From positions 372,001 to 436,000 of the forward strand of contig NZ_JWIC01000005.1 in the NCBI RefSeq assembly GCF_000814765.1: DNA of 64,000 nucleotides, read 5' to 3'. Below the pieces are notes generated by a model. The model was not told the origin of the DNA. It did not search any database and worked only from the letters and a program-made list of their open reading frames with translations. Origin of the DNA: Pseudoalteromonas luteoviolacea. Its GTDB lineage: Bacteria > Pseudomonadota > Gammaproteobacteria > Enterobacterales > Alteromonadaceae. A program made the translations under genes and the position numbers. This document shows, piece after piece, positions 54,033-63,685 of the stretch (its first letter is position 1; each line of letters opens with the position of its first letter).

Positions 54033-56210
54033 TCATCGCTCCGCCTCATGCTCTTTCTCCTTATCATCGCCCATCAGTCTTTTTTCATTAATGAGGTTAA
54101 ACAACTCTACGGTCGCCATTGCATCGTTGAGCGCCCTATGATGACCTTGAAGCGGTATATTTAAATCTTGGCAAATCTTGCCAAGAGAATACGAGGCGTG
54201 GCCAGGAAGCCACTTGCGCCCCAATTGCACTGTACATAACTTAGCGCGTTTAAAATACCGCTCTAACCTTGCAAACTCAGCTTTTATAAAGCCAAAATCA
54301 AAATTCACATTATGCGCAACAAAAATAGCATCTTTACTAAACGCATCAATATCATCAATGACTTCACTGAATATCGGCGCGTCATTAACCATCTCATTAT
54401 CAATGCCTGTCAATTCGGTGATATAACGCGGGATCCGCCTTTGGGGATTGATTAGGCTGTGCCATTTCTCGACGATTTGGCCATTCACAACCTTTATCAT
54501 GGCAATTTCAGTGATTTTATCATGCTCTTTTTTTCCACCCGTCGTTTCTATATCGACGATGACATAAGGTTGCGCAGGCTGCACCTGCCACTGCACTGTT
54601 TGTATTGCCACATCAAAACCAGATTCAACTAATTTTTTTATGGTGATCAATTGATTGCGACGTAAGCTATCTCCAGGCGCTTTAACCTCAATAAATTTAA
54701 CGCCATTTTGGCAGATCATTAAATCCGGATACCCGTCTTTCAACCCATTAAAATCTTTACTCATTGCTCGCAAGTGTTGACACACCGCGTCGATAGGTGC
54801 GTATTTAGCAAACTCAAACAGTTGCGCCAGTCCATCAGGATGCCAATACATTAAGCGATTATGAGATCCAAATTTTTCAGAAGCCTGTTTAACCAACCAA
54901 TTTAACAACTGTGCATTGTCGCAAAAAGCGTTCAAACGCTGCTCTATCTCAGATTCAAATACTTGATAAAACGAGTTATCCTTTATGCACTTGGGTGTGC
55001 GCTCAAATTCGTTAGAAAATGCATTTCGGGGGTCCTCAAACAACTCATACCAAAAGCTTAAACAAAATAACGAGCGCCATAGTCTATTTTCACAATGATA
55101 AGCTGTGGTGCCCGAACGTCCAAACAGTTCTACAAGTCCCTGCTCTACATAACCAACATACGCTTCATCCAGCGCAAGCGGCTCGCCGCTGTCTCTCAGC
55201 ATATCCGTTAATAATGAGGTTCGAGTTTGTGTAAACTTCAGTCGGTAAAAGTCTTCTGCAAAGAAGAGTAATTTTTCATCGCCAGGCGCATCTAACAATT
55301 GCTCAATTAAGTTTTTGCACCGCTGATGCTCACCTTTGGTGTAAAGTAAGCGAATGTATTTCTCTTGCGCTTTAGGGTGAGCGCTCAAAGTCAGCAATGA
55401 TTCACTCAGTGCGGCATGACCATCAGCCACCATATTTGCCAATTTATAACATAAGTGATCATATTTTATCTGTGCCAGCGTACCTACAGGTCTAGGGTAT
55501 TCATGCGCTGATACACATTTAGCCAATTTGAGCACAGACTCTGGCGCTAACTCTTTTAAATCGAAGTATAAATTACAATACAAAAAGGCACTGAGCGCTT
55601 CTTCTTGATGTTCAAAATGCGCATTGCCCTGTACTCTGTTGTTTTGCGTATGCATAACCCCAAGATCTCGCATCGAGAATTGAGGTAATCCACCGCCTAA
55701 CTTGCCAAAAAATAAAAACAAAAAATAAACTAAATCAGACTTAAATGGAGATGAAAAATAGGACTGTAATATTTCTGATGATGGCTCAAGATTATCAAGC
55801 TGAGCCAGAATAAAATCGAGCCAAAGCGACTTTTTGGCTGATTTAGCTGGCGTGTCCGATAAGGCATGCGCTTTGGCAAGCGCAATCAACTGAGCCTTGT
55901 TCAGCTCAGATACTAAACTCGCTAACGCAAGCCTGTCATCTGCATGACATAACCAGTCTAAGCGTTTTAATTCAAGGTATGCCTGATTAAAATCTTTAAT
56001 TTCTTCATAAACAAGTTCATCTGCACATACAAAGTCTCGTTTTCGATTTACCACGCGAACCAACAAACACTGAGCATCTTGGGACAGTGTCTTAAACACA
56101 TTGACCTTTGCTCGCTGGTCCTCACTCAGTAAATCCCAGCTAGTTTGCGCCAAGTAATCAAGTAGCTCATAAAAATGCGTAAGATAGTATTTTTCTGGCA
56201 GTGTTTTCAA
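54033..56210 (-). CDS. VRR-NUC domain nuclease fused to a DEDDh exonuclease
   Basis: A 725-residue protein. The N-terminal 450 residues are helical, like the FAN1-type region that precedes VRR-NUC domains. The VRR-NUC part (about 430-540) has YPDLMICQNGVKFIEVKAPGDSLRRNQL, with the PD-(D/E)-x-K pattern D..EVK intact. The C-terminal part (about 550-715) is a DnaQ-like 3'-5' exonuclease: DIETTGG (DxE), HNVNFDFGFI and HRALNDAMAT (H-x4-D), all catalytic acids present. Joining a structure-specific nuclease and a proofreading-type exonuclease in one chain suggests DNA repair. A single ATG at 56210 is used. Confidence 0.88.
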   Translation of the reverse strand: MKTLPEKYYLTHFYELLDYLAQTSWDLLSEDQRAKVNVFKTLSQDAQCLLVRVVNRKRDFVCADELVYEEIKDFNQAYLELKRLDWLCHADDRLALASLVSELNKAQLIALAKAHALSDTPAKSAKKSLWLDFILAQLDNLEPSSEILQSYFSSPFKSDLVYFLFLFFGKLGGGLPQFSMRDLGVMHTQNNRVQGNAHFEHQEEALSAFLYCNLYFDLKELAPESVLKLAKCVSAHEYPRPVGTLAQIKYDHLCYKLANMVADGHAALSESLLTLSAHPKAQEKYIRLLYTKGEHQRCKNLIEQLLDAPGDEKLLFFAEDFYRLKFTQTRTSLLTDMLRDSGEPLALDEAYVGYVEQGLVELFGRSGTTAYHCENRLWRSLFCLSFWYELFEDPRNAFSNEFERTPKCIKDNSFYQVFESEIEQRLNAFCDNAQLLNWLVKQASEKFGSHNRLMYWHPDGLAQLFEFAKYAPIDAVCQHLRAMSKDFNGLKDGYPDLMICQNGVKFIEVKAPGDSLRRNQLITIKKLVESGFDVAIQTVQWQVQPAQPYVIVDIETTGGKKEHDKITEIAMIKVVNGQIVEKWHSLINPQRRIPRYITELTGIDNEMVNDAPIFSEVIDDIDAFSKDAIFVAHNVNFDFGFIKAEFARLERYFKRAKLCTVQLGRKWLPGHASYSLGKICQDLNIPLQGHHRALNDAMATVELFNLINEKRLMGDDKEKEHEAER

Positions 56211-56277
56211 AACTCAAGCCTGTATATTTAAACAGTACTTAAATATGCCAAATTTCCTGTGATATGGCTATTAATTT

Positions 56278-59200
56278 TTACTCAGTTACATCAGAGCGCG
56301 CGTTTTGTGTACTTAAATGCGCTTTCAGACATTGCAACAAAGTCCCTGGTTGAATTGGCTTTGTTAAATAATCATCCATGCCCGCATCTCGGCATTTCTT
56401 TTCATCCCCACTCATCGCGTTCGCTGTTAAAGCGATGATTTTAATATGCTGATTGCTATGACCTGCCTGCCCTTGACGAATATGCCCTGTCGCTTCATAA
56501 CCATCCATTTCAGGCATTTGGCAATCCATGAGCACTAAATCATAGGGCTTTGAATGCTGACAATGACGCAAAGTATTTATCGCTTCTTGACCATTTGTTA
56601 CAACATCAACAAATTCAATACCCAGCTTTTTCAACATACTTGTTGTGACAATTTGATTTACATGGTTATCCTCGGCGAGTAATAATCTCGGTTTTGGATC
56701 CCATATAACAGGCTCTTGAGCATCACTCTCTTTGAACGATTTTAAATAATGTGATGTCACTATTGGCTTCGCATTCGCAAGCGCTTCACCATCCTCTCCC
56801 ACCACAGACAACGCATTATGTAAATCTGTTGTGGTAGCAGGCTTTGGAAAATAACCAGAGAAGCCTCGTTTGGCAAAGTATGCAGCGTCACCTTGATGGC
56901 CCATTGAGGTCATCATAATGAGCTTTATGCTGCTAAGCCTTGGATCTGCCTGCATTTCGGCCCCCAATTTTGCGCCATCCATCACTGGCATCTGCATATC
57001 TAGTAATGCGATGTCGAATAGTGTTTTATTTGGGTCTTTAAGCCTTGTTTCACACTGGGAAAGTGCTTCAATCGCCGATGCGGCCTCCGTCACTGAAGCG
57101 CCCCAAATTTCTAATTGCTCACGCAGAACGGTCCGATTTGTCTGATTATCATCAACTATCAGTAACTCTAGTTTGCTAATGTCAAATTTAGGCATTGGCC
57201 GATTATTTTGCTCGCCAATATCTAGCATGATTGAAAAGTAGAACTCACTTCCACATCCCTCTTCACTTTTCACGCCAATACTGCCCCCCATCAACTCACA
57301 GAGCTTTTTAACGATGGACAATCCGAGTCCAGTGCCACCATATTTACGCGTGGTCGAGGAGTCTACTTGTGAAAACGTCTCAAATAATTTGTGTTGTTTT
57401 GATAACGGTATGCCTATGCCGCTGTCGATAATTGAGCAGTCTAATCGTAATTTATCTTGGACTTTGCACAGCTCAGCACGGATGATTATTTCACCTTCAT
57501 CGGTAAACTTAATGGCGTTACCAACAAGGTTTGATAGCACCTGTCGTAAACGGCTCGGATCGCCCTTAACGACTGAACTATCTACTTTAACAATGTCTAA
57601 AATGAGCTCAATCCCCTTGCTTTGAGCTTGCAAGGCCGCTGACTCAGAAAAGTCTCCAAATAATTCCCTCAAATCAAAATCGAGTAACTCAAGCTCAAGC
57701 TTTCCTGCATCTACTTTTGAAAAGTCTAATATATCATTGATTAAATTAAGCAGAGAATTGGCGCTGTTCATAGCGAGTCGCGCACGGTGCTTTTGCTCAT
57801 CATCTAATGGACTATTCATCATCAAATTTAACATGCCCAAAACGCCATTCATTGGCGTACGGATCTCATGGCTCATTGAAGCTAAGAAAGCGCTTTTCGC
57901 TTCGCTGGCTTGTTCAGCTTGTACTTTTGCATCGGCCAACGCTTTTTGCTGGCGAATTTGTTCAGTTATATCTTGTAAAATACCCACATAAGCAATCAGC
58001 TTTTTATTCTCGTCAAGGACGGGCCCGATGTGCATATTGTTCCAAAATGGCTCACCATCACGACGATAATTGAGTATTTTTTCTCTGTGAGGTTGTTGTA
58101 ATTTGATTGCTTCACGGATCGCCTCAACCGCATTCGGGGATGTTTGCTCACCTTGTAAAAAGCGGCAGTTTTTACCAAGTACTGATTCATCATACCCAGT
58201 AATGCGCGTGAATGCAGAATTTATAAAGCTCAGTGGCATGTCTTTTTTATAGGCGTCTGTGATAACAATACCTACATCACAAGACTCAATGGCATACGCT
58301 AACAAATCATTATGCTCTTTGGCCTTTTTCAGCGCTTCTTGGTACATCTTTTGATCAGTAATATCAGTGAGCGAACCCGACATCCTAATCGCTTTGTTAT
58401 CCTCATTGCGTAGTGCTAAACCTTTTGAGCGATAGAAGCGAAAATCCCCGTTAAAATTTCGCATTCTAAACTCAATATCAAATGCTTCACCACTTTCTAA
58501 ATGCGTATTCAACGCGCCAAATGTGTTGGTTTTATCTTTTGGGTGTACCGCTCTTTCAAGGCTTTCAAAAATATCCGGAAATCCGTTGGTATCATTACCA
58601 TCATAGCCTAGCAATTCTCGAAATCTTGGCGAAAAAAACATGCTTCCCTTTTCGATGTCCCAGTCCCATATACCGTCATTACTCCCTTTTATTGCCAATT
58701 TAAAACGCTCTTCGCTTTTTTGTGTTTCTTTTTGTGAGAGCTGTAGCTGTTTAAAGGGGTTTAACAATAACTGACGACCAAAGAAAAACAACAATATAAA
58801 GGACAACAGCAAACTGACTACTACTGCTTTTGCAATGGCTAAAATGAACGTATTTACACTGTTTTGAATGATTTGCTGGTCGATGAAAAACTTTATCTCA
58901 ACATCGGTATCTGGAAGCTGACTTTCAAATAACTGCAAGTAATCAAGTCCAGCCTCCGCATTACTGTACTCAACCCACTGCCCCATTAACTCAACGGCCA
59001 GTTCACTTTGACTCATATCAATCGCCAGCAGTGATGCCAAGTCTGTTTTAAACTCAGAGATTAGCACCCCTTCAGTAAACCCGTTGTATTCTATGGGCAC
59101 TGCTAAAACAAACTGAAATTCTTGCTCTTCATATTTAAGTACCACAGCTTGACCCAGCTCTCCCAATAACATCTGATCAAGCCAAGGCTCGCGACTAAAC

Positions 59201-59598
59201 TTGCCACTGTATAAAGGAGAATTAGTAAACACCGGCTCTGATAACACGTTGTATAAATGCAGCGGAACATGTGCCCCAAGTACTTTGTAATCTTTTAAAA
59301 AGTCAGAGAGTGATGCGCGAGAGATGTCGCTGCCCATAACGGCATTTGACAACATGGGGATCTTGGCCAAGTCCTTTAACAAAATTAAGCGCGTGGATAT
59401 AAACTGGCCAAGGTTACTGACAGCCAGCTTAGCCTCTGTTTGTCGTGCCTGCAGTTGCAGCTCTTTTACCGAACTATCAGCTCTCGTGCCAACTAACGAC
59501 AAACTAATAACAATAGACAGCACTAAACTACACAATAAAAATGCATAAAATGCTCTGTCCGAAGACATACTAAAAACTCTGTTCAGCCAACGAATCAT
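56278..59598 (-). CDS. LOV-domain hybrid histidine kinase (blue-light sensor candidate)
   Basis: A 1106-residue hybrid kinase. TM helices at about 17-37 and 250-273 enclose a periplasmic sensor. A PAS domain (about 297-415) is followed by a LOV domain (about 434-546): GKNCRFLQG at 475-483 with the photoactive Cys478, and the flavin-contact Asn510, Asn520 and Gln542 present. The kinase has His577 in MSHEIRTP, and an ATPase domain with NLVGNAIKF and GGTGLGLSIVKKL (about 690-795). Two receivers follow, with Asp867 and Asp1025. The phospho-output partner is not seen. It overlaps the binding-protein gene upstream by ATGA, so both are translated together. Confidence 0.93.
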   Translation of the reverse strand: MIRWLNRVFSMSSDRAFYAFLLCSLVLSIVISLSLVGTRADSSVKELQLQARQTEAKLAVSNLGQFISTRLILLKDLAKIPMLSNAVMGSDISRASLSDFLKDYKVLGAHVPLHLYNVLSEPVFTNSPLYSGKFSREPWLDQMLLGELGQAVVLKYEEQEFQFVLAVPIEYNGFTEGVLISEFKTDLASLLAIDMSQSELAVELMGQWVEYSNAEAGLDYLQLFESQLPDTDVEIKFFIDQQIIQNSVNTFILAIAKAVVVSLLLSFILLFFFGRQLLLNPFKQLQLSQKETQKSEERFKLAIKGSNDGIWDWDIEKGSMFFSPRFRELLGYDGNDTNGFPDIFESLERAVHPKDKTNTFGALNTHLESGEAFDIEFRMRNFNGDFRFYRSKGLALRNEDNKAIRMSGSLTDITDQKMYQEALKKAKEHNDLLAYAIESCDVGIVITDAYKKDMPLSFINSAFTRITGYDESVLGKNCRFLQGEQTSPNAVEAIREAIKLQQPHREKILNYRRDGEPFWNNMHIGPVLDENKKLIAYVGILQDITEQIRQQKALADAKVQAEQASEAKSAFLASMSHEIRTPMNGVLGMLNLMMNSPLDDEQKHRARLAMNSANSLLNLINDILDFSKVDAGKLELELLDFDLRELFGDFSESAALQAQSKGIELILDIVKVDSSVVKGDPSRLRQVLSNLVGNAIKFTDEGEIIIRAELCKVQDKLRLDCSIIDSGIGIPLSKQHKLFETFSQVDSSTTRKYGGTGLGLSIVKKLCELMGGSIGVKSEEGCGSEFYFSIMLDIGEQNNRPMPKFDISKLELLIVDDNQTNRTVLREQLEIWGASVTEAASAIEALSQCETRLKDPNKTLFDIALLDMQMPVMDGAKLGAEMQADPRLSSIKLIMMTSMGHQGDAAYFAKRGFSGYFPKPATTTDLHNALSVVGEDGEALANAKPIVTSHYLKSFKESDAQEPVIWDPKPRLLLAEDNHVNQIVTTSMLKKLGIEFVDVVTNGQEAINTLRHCQHSKPYDLVLMDCQMPEMDGYEATGHIRQGQAGHSNQHIKIIALTANAMSGDEKKCRDAGMDDYLTKPIQPGTLLQCLKAHLSTQNARSDVTE

Positions 59599-60812
59599 GA
59601 ATTATCCACCAGCACTTTAGTACTGCCATTAGACTGAAAATATGCCATACATAAGTCATCAATACCCAATGCTTCATGGGCATCTGGGTTTTGAGCACTC
59701 CACTTTGAATAAGGGTTTTGATAGGTTTTAATAAGCCCTTTTACAGGTTTATCAATTTGCTCAAGTGCGTTTCTAAATGCCACTCTGTCTTTAGACATAT
59801 CACCGGTGAGCTCAATTTTATCCATTGCGGCTAAAGCAACTTTTGCAATATCGTAACCGTGGATAAAGCCGGTTGGCGCAAAAAGGAAGTCACGCTCTGC
59901 AAATTCATCAGCAAACATACGTTTAGCGTTTTTCCAGACTTTATCTGCTTGCTCAGACAATGGGCGGTGCTGAAAGGAGAAACACGTTTGAATAAAATGC
60001 AAATCGATACCGGTTGCCAGATCTACTTTTGCCTGCTCAAAAAAGTTTCCGCCCGTAATGCCCCAGTGACTAATAATTGGAATTCGTTGCTCCTTTGGGT
60101 AGTCGGCCATCGCTGAGACCAGCTGCTTGCCTTCAATGGCATTACCAACAAACAAAATGCAGTCGCTGTTTTTTGCGAGCATTTCTCTGATGTGAATTTT
60201 TGCACTGCTTTCTTTCATACCCCAATCAAACCAAGTTACAGTTGCTTCAGGGTTACCCAAAGCTTTACCAATTGATTTGTAATTTGATTTGCCCCAAGGT
60301 GTTCTTTCTAACAGTAAATGGGGGTTTTTACACTCGCTATGGCGGGCAAACTCAACAAGCTTAATACCCGCTTTGGTGTCATCCACAGACAAACGAAATA
60401 CCCAGTTTTCACCTTTATCATATCGTGTGATTGGTCCACCAGCAGCCCACGGCACCAACAACGGAATTTGATTGGTATTAATAAACTCTCGGTACTTTAT
60501 ATAAGGCGGAGAATGTAACCCTCCAAGGACAAACAATCCAGATGGATCTTTTAAAAAGCGTTTAAAATTCAAAAAACTGCGATTGCTGTTACCGCGATGA
60601 TCACGCGATAACAGCTTAATTTTAAAGCCTTGGGTTTGGCTGTCTACTTCTTCTAAAGCGGTCAGAAACCCCATCTTTATCGCCACAGCGGATTGTCGGT
60701 GGGTACTGTAATCTGAATCATGATAAACATGTATTTCAGGTAAGTTTTTATCTTTTGCAAGTAGGGCAGTCGACAAAGCAACACAGAGCACGGCGCAACA
60801 GTATTTGAACAT
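59595..60812 (-). CDS. Periplasmic binding protein (branched-chain amino acid type), partner of the LOV kinase
   Basis: A 405-residue protein with a signal peptide (CCAVLCVALSTALLA). The fold is Peripla_BP_6/ABC-type branched-chain-amino-acid binding: IHVYHDSDYSTHRQSAVAIKMGFLTALEEVD, then PLLVPWAAGGPITRYD and FAPTGFIHGYDIAKVALAAMDK. No permease or ATPase genes are near. Its stop overlaps the LOV kinase start (ATGA). It probably presents a ligand to the periplasmic domain of the kinase, giving two inputs, small molecule and light (inference). Confidence 0.85.
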   Translation of the reverse strand: MFKYCCAVLCVALSTALLAKDKNLPEIHVYHDSDYSTHRQSAVAIKMGFLTALEEVDSQTQGFKIKLLSRDHRGNSNRSFLNFKRFLKDPSGLFVLGGLHSPPYIKYREFINTNQIPLLVPWAAGGPITRYDKGENWVFRLSVDDTKAGIKLVEFARHSECKNPHLLLERTPWGKSNYKSIGKALGNPEATVTWFDWGMKESSAKIHIREMLAKNSDCILFVGNAIEGKQLVSAMADYPKEQRIPIISHWGITGGNFFEQAKVDLATGIDLHFIQTCFSFQHRPLSEQADKVWKNAKRMFADEFAERDFLFAPTGFIHGYDIAKVALAAMDKIELTGDMSKDRVAFRNALEQIDKPVKGLIKTYQNPYSKWSAQNPDAHEALGIDDLCMAYFQSNGSTKVLVDNS

Positions 60813-60886
60813 AAGCTCGAATCAATTATTTTTAGCTACTATAAAGTTAGTCTATCTTGCCTATGAATTACAATTCCATCAAAGTA

Positions 60887-61729
60887 TTAAATATCAATTA
60901 ATTGTCTAATCGCTTGCCAAGTCTGTGGACTATTTATGACCCGACCATGACCTTGGCCTTGTGTACTATGTAAACTGGCATGACTGTGTTTCTCAACCTG
61001 CGCCAAAGTATGCTGGTATGGCGCATACTTGTCTTCTTCGTCATGTACCATAAAAAGGTGAGATTGCTTCGCCAAGTGATACTCCGCTTGAAGGGATTTG
61101 AACACCATATCATGCTCGGTCTCTACTTCATTAAGCAATCGCTCAACCAGTTTATCCGTGATCCCTGTAGAATATATACGTTCCTGAAATGAATTATAGA
61201 AATCAAATGTAGGTGCAATCATGACATGTTTGGCATCACTTGTTGCGTTTACTGCGCTAATTGTGCCCATGGAATGACTCACTATCCCCTTCACTTGCTC
61301 ATCTTCATACTCAGCTAACACGTGTTTGAGCCCTTTAATGAACAGGGGTAAATTTGCAAACTTGCCAGCACTTTTTCCATGTCCAAAGTGGTCAAAGCCC
61401 ACCACAGAAAACCCTTCCTCAATGACTTTTTGCATCAATGGATAAAATTGACTCACGCTGCCAGACCAGCCATGGGTAAAAACGAGCTTTGGACCTTCTC
61501 CACCTTCTACCAAGTTTAGGTCACCATAAGGCGTTTCAAGGTTACGCCTTGTCATCTGTTGAGGGACATCGACCTCTTTGCGCCCTGCAGCAGGTGTTAA
61601 CAGTAATTTTCGAGTCGCATTTAGACTCATTCTAGGGGCGATTTTAGCCATTAAGCTTGATACTCCACGGGTAACATGGAAGCTCATAGATTTTTTATTT
61701 TTGTCTGAAAAGTATATTTTACTGCTCAT
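60887..61729 (-). CDS. Alpha/beta hydrolase
   Basis: About 280 residues from the ATG at 61729, which has GGAG nine bases upstream and overlaps the TetR gene end; a start at 61744 has no ribosome binding site. The fold is clear: the oxyanion strand LVFTHGWSGS, the nucleophile elbow VSHSMGTI (Ser-His-Ser-Met-Gly), the acid in VHDEEDKYAP and the His in GQGHGRV near the C-terminus. No signal peptide is seen. Its substrate is unknown. The overlap with the regulator gene means both are co-transcribed, with the TetR protein probably controlling this enzyme. Confidence 0.85.
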   Translation of the reverse strand: MSSKIYFSDKNKKSMSFHVTRGVSSLMAKIAPRMSLNATRKLLLTPAAGRKEVDVPQQMTRRNLETPYGDLNLVEGGEGPKLVFTHGWSGSVSQFYPLMQKVIEEGFSVVGFDHFGHGKSAGKFANLPLFIKGLKHVLAEYEDEQVKGIVSHSMGTISAVNATSDAKHVMIAPTFDFYNSFQERIYSTGITDKLVERLLNEVETEHDMVFKSLQAEYHLAKQSHLFMVHDEEDKYAPYQHTLAQVEKHSHASLHSTQGQGHGRVINSPQTWQAIRQLIDI

Positions 61730-62318
61730 GCGTTTTGGCTCCATATTTGTCTAGCAAAGCATTAAACCCAGTTTTAAAACGACTACGCTCATCATCTTCT
61801 AGTGATAACCAGCGTAGGTTTTGACTTCCGAGATACAAAGAATACAGTTCAAACACAAACTGTTTTGGACACGTGTCTGCTGCAAAGTCTCCATCTTGAA
61901 TTGCTTGCGAAACTATATGCTGTAAGTAACTTAGCCAGTTTTTTAAAGTGGCTTGGATATGCTCCCTAAGCGCACCTGGTTGGTCATCGAACTCCGCCGC
62001 CGCATTGATAAAAATACACGTTGCCGCATCTGGCTTATACCAATTAAGCCAGTTTTCACAAAGCTGGTTTAATTTTACTAAACCCCTCGTATCTTTATCA
62101 CACGCTAAAATGACATGCTCTTTAAATAAATCAGATGCATATTCAAGTACATTTAACTGCATAGTTTCTTTAGAGTTAAAATGACCAAACAGCCCAGATT
62201 TAGACATGCCTGATGCAGTAGCCAGCATACCAATCGTCAGGTCATTAAGACCCGTTTCTGAGGCCAGTGCCAAGCCTTTGGCTAAAATTTGCTGTTTAGT
62301 TTGTTTACCTTTACCCAT
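61719..62318 (-). CDS. TetR family transcriptional regulator
   Basis: About 199 residues from the ATG at 62318 (MGKGKQTKQQ); the longer frame to 62360 would run across the operator. The N-terminal TetR helix-turn-helix (about 8-55) is canonical: ILAKGLALASETGLNDLTIGMLATASGMSKSGLFGHFNSKETM. The C-terminal part is the helical ligand-binding domain (LSLEDDERSRFKTGFNALLDKY). A 14-base palindrome lies 16 bases before the start and probably gives autorepression of the regulator-hydrolase operon. Confidence 0.9.
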   Translation of the reverse strand: MGKGKQTKQQILAKGLALASETGLNDLTIGMLATASGMSKSGLFGHFNSKETMQLNVLEYASDLFKEHVILACDKDTRGLVKLNQLCENWLNWYKPDAATCIFINAAAEFDDQPGALREHIQATLKNWLSYLQHIVSQAIQDGDFAADTCPKQFVFELYSLYLGSQNLRWLSLEDDERSRFKTGFNALLDKYGAKTHEQ

Positions 62319-62333
62319 GACAACCAGAAAAAG

Positions 62334-62347
62334 AACGAACGTTCGTT
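62334..62347. promoter_or_regulatory. Palindromic TetR operator
   Basis: AACGAACGTTCGTT is a perfect 14-base palindrome, placed 16 bases upstream of the TetR start codon. It is of the type bound by TetR regulators and would cover the promoter or leader of the operon. Confidence 0.7.
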
Positions 62348-62452
62348 TTATATTAATCAATACTGTGAGGAGATCAAGATTTTTTTAATATTGCCTTTTC
62401 TCAGAGCGAAGAAGTCATCCCAAAACCATAAAAAAACAACCAATTAACGGCA

Positions 62453-62481
62453 TAAAAAAAGAGCGCATATCGCGCTCTTTT
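62453..62481 (-). terminator. Terminator of the bacterioferritin operon
   Basis: AAAAGAGCGC and GCGCTCTTTT form a perfect ten-base stem with a five-base loop; on the minus strand it runs into seven T residues. It lies 26 bases past the stop of the second bacterioferritin gene. Confidence 0.9.
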
Positions 62482-62506
62482 ACTTTGCTTAACATGCTAA
62501 CCCACG

Positions 62507-62998
62507 TTAGCTGCCAGATCCTGCACCCCCACTCATTTGGCTTTGGATGTAGTTTTGAATACCGATTAAATCTATCAGGCCAAGGTGCTGCTCTAGCCAG
62601 TAAATATGATCCATTTCTGTGTCGTCTAGCAAGGCTTCTAAGATTTCTCTGGTCACATAATCTTGCTCTTCTTCACATACGGCAATGACCTTTTTCAGAT
62701 GATCTTTCACCACCACTTCGGCGGCTAAATCATTTTCGAGCATTTCTTTAACATTACTGCCCACGCTGATGGGCGCACGAGAAGCCGTATCAGGTGTTCC
62801 CTCTAAAAATAAAATCCGCTCAGTAATACGTTTGGCATGATCCAACTCTTCTTCATATTCATGAGACAATTTGTCATGCAAACGCGCCATTCCCCAATCT
62901 TCATACATTTTGGAGTGTGCTAAATATTGATCCATTGAACTAAGTTCAAGGGTGAGTTGCTTATTTAGCAAGTCGATAACTTTTTTGGAACCTTGCAT
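62507..62998 (-). CDS. Bacterioferritin, ferroxidase-type subunit without the haem ligand
   Basis: A 163-residue bacterioferritin of normal length plus a Gly/Ser tail. The diiron ligands of E. coli Bfr are present: Glu18, Glu51, His54, the Glu94 equivalent (AAEVV), Glu127 and His130 (TEMDHIYW). The haem-binding Met52 is replaced by Leu (EEELDHAK). It therefore keeps iron-oxidising sites but should not bind haem by itself. The partner subunit at 63002 shows the reverse pattern. It stores iron in the cytoplasm as a 24-mer, probably mixed. The genes are adjacent with three bases between, so they are co-expressed. Confidence 0.9.
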   Translation of the reverse strand: MQGSKKVIDLLNKQLTLELSSMDQYLAHSKMYEDWGMARLHDKLSHEYEEELDHAKRITERILFLEGTPDTASRAPISVGSNVKEMLENDLAAEVVVKDHLKKVIAVCEEEQDYVTREILEALLDDTEMDHIYWLEQHLGLIDLIGIQNYIQSQMSGGAGSGS

Positions 62999-63001
62999 AA
63001 T

Positions 63002-63472
63002 TTAATCCTCTATCTGTGATTGAAGATAGTTTTCAATACCCGTATTTTTAATTAAGAAATCTTGAGTTTCGAGCCAGTCCACATACTCTTCTTCATACTC
63101 TAAGATGTCTTCGAGTAACTCTCTACTGACGTAGTCTTGCTCTTTCTCGCACAAGTCAATGGCTTCGCGCAGTGCTGGTAACTGCTCATGCTCAAAAGCA
63201 AGGTCGCAGCTGAGCATTTCTTCGGTGTGCTCGCCAATGCGTAACTTTTCAAGATGCTGTAGATTCGGTAAGCCTTCTAAAAATAAAATGCGTTCAATCA
63301 AATCATCTGCTTGCTTCATATCCTTGATTGATTTTTTGTAGGCTTTTTCATTTAACTCTTCAAGTCCCCAGTTTTTGTACATGCGCGCATGCAAAAAATA
63401 TTGGTTAATGGACGTGAGTTCAAGTGTCAAAATTTTATTCAAAGTGACAATTACTTGCTTACTACCCTTCAT
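63002..63472 (-). CDS. bfr: Bacterioferritin, haem-type subunit with degenerate ferroxidase site
   Basis: About 156 residues from the ATG at 63472 (MKGSKQV, after AGGGGGCCCT); the frame extends to 63490 without a better start. It is closely similar to E. coli Bfr ([32 protein letters not shown]). Met52, the haem ligand between subunits, is present in DMKQAD. The ferroxidase ligands are altered: Glu51 is Asp, His54 is Gln, and His130 is Tyr (EEEYVDW). It would bind haem and serve iron release, leaving oxidation to the partner, as in Neisseria-type two-subunit bacterioferritins. Confidence 0.92.
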   Translation of the reverse strand: MKGSKQVIVTLNKILTLELTSINQYFLHARMYKNWGLEELNEKAYKKSIKDMKQADDLIERILFLEGLPNLQHLEKLRIGEHTEEMLSCDLAFEHEQLPALREAIDLCEKEQDYVSRELLEDILEYEEEYVDWLETQDFLIKNTGIENYLQSQIED

Positions 63473-63685
63473 AGGGCCCCCTAGTGGCAAAATCAGTTAG
63501 ACGCTATTTAACACTAGTCCAATATTCGTACTTGGCAAGACTAAATGAAAATAACAAAAAAGTTTTAATATTCTTTTAAAATAAATAACTTATAAAAGAA
63601 TTAAGAACAATTTTCATTGCCAATAACAATTGAATTAAGGTCTCGATTAACACTTTAAACACGCCGTTGCGATTACCTAACTTAG

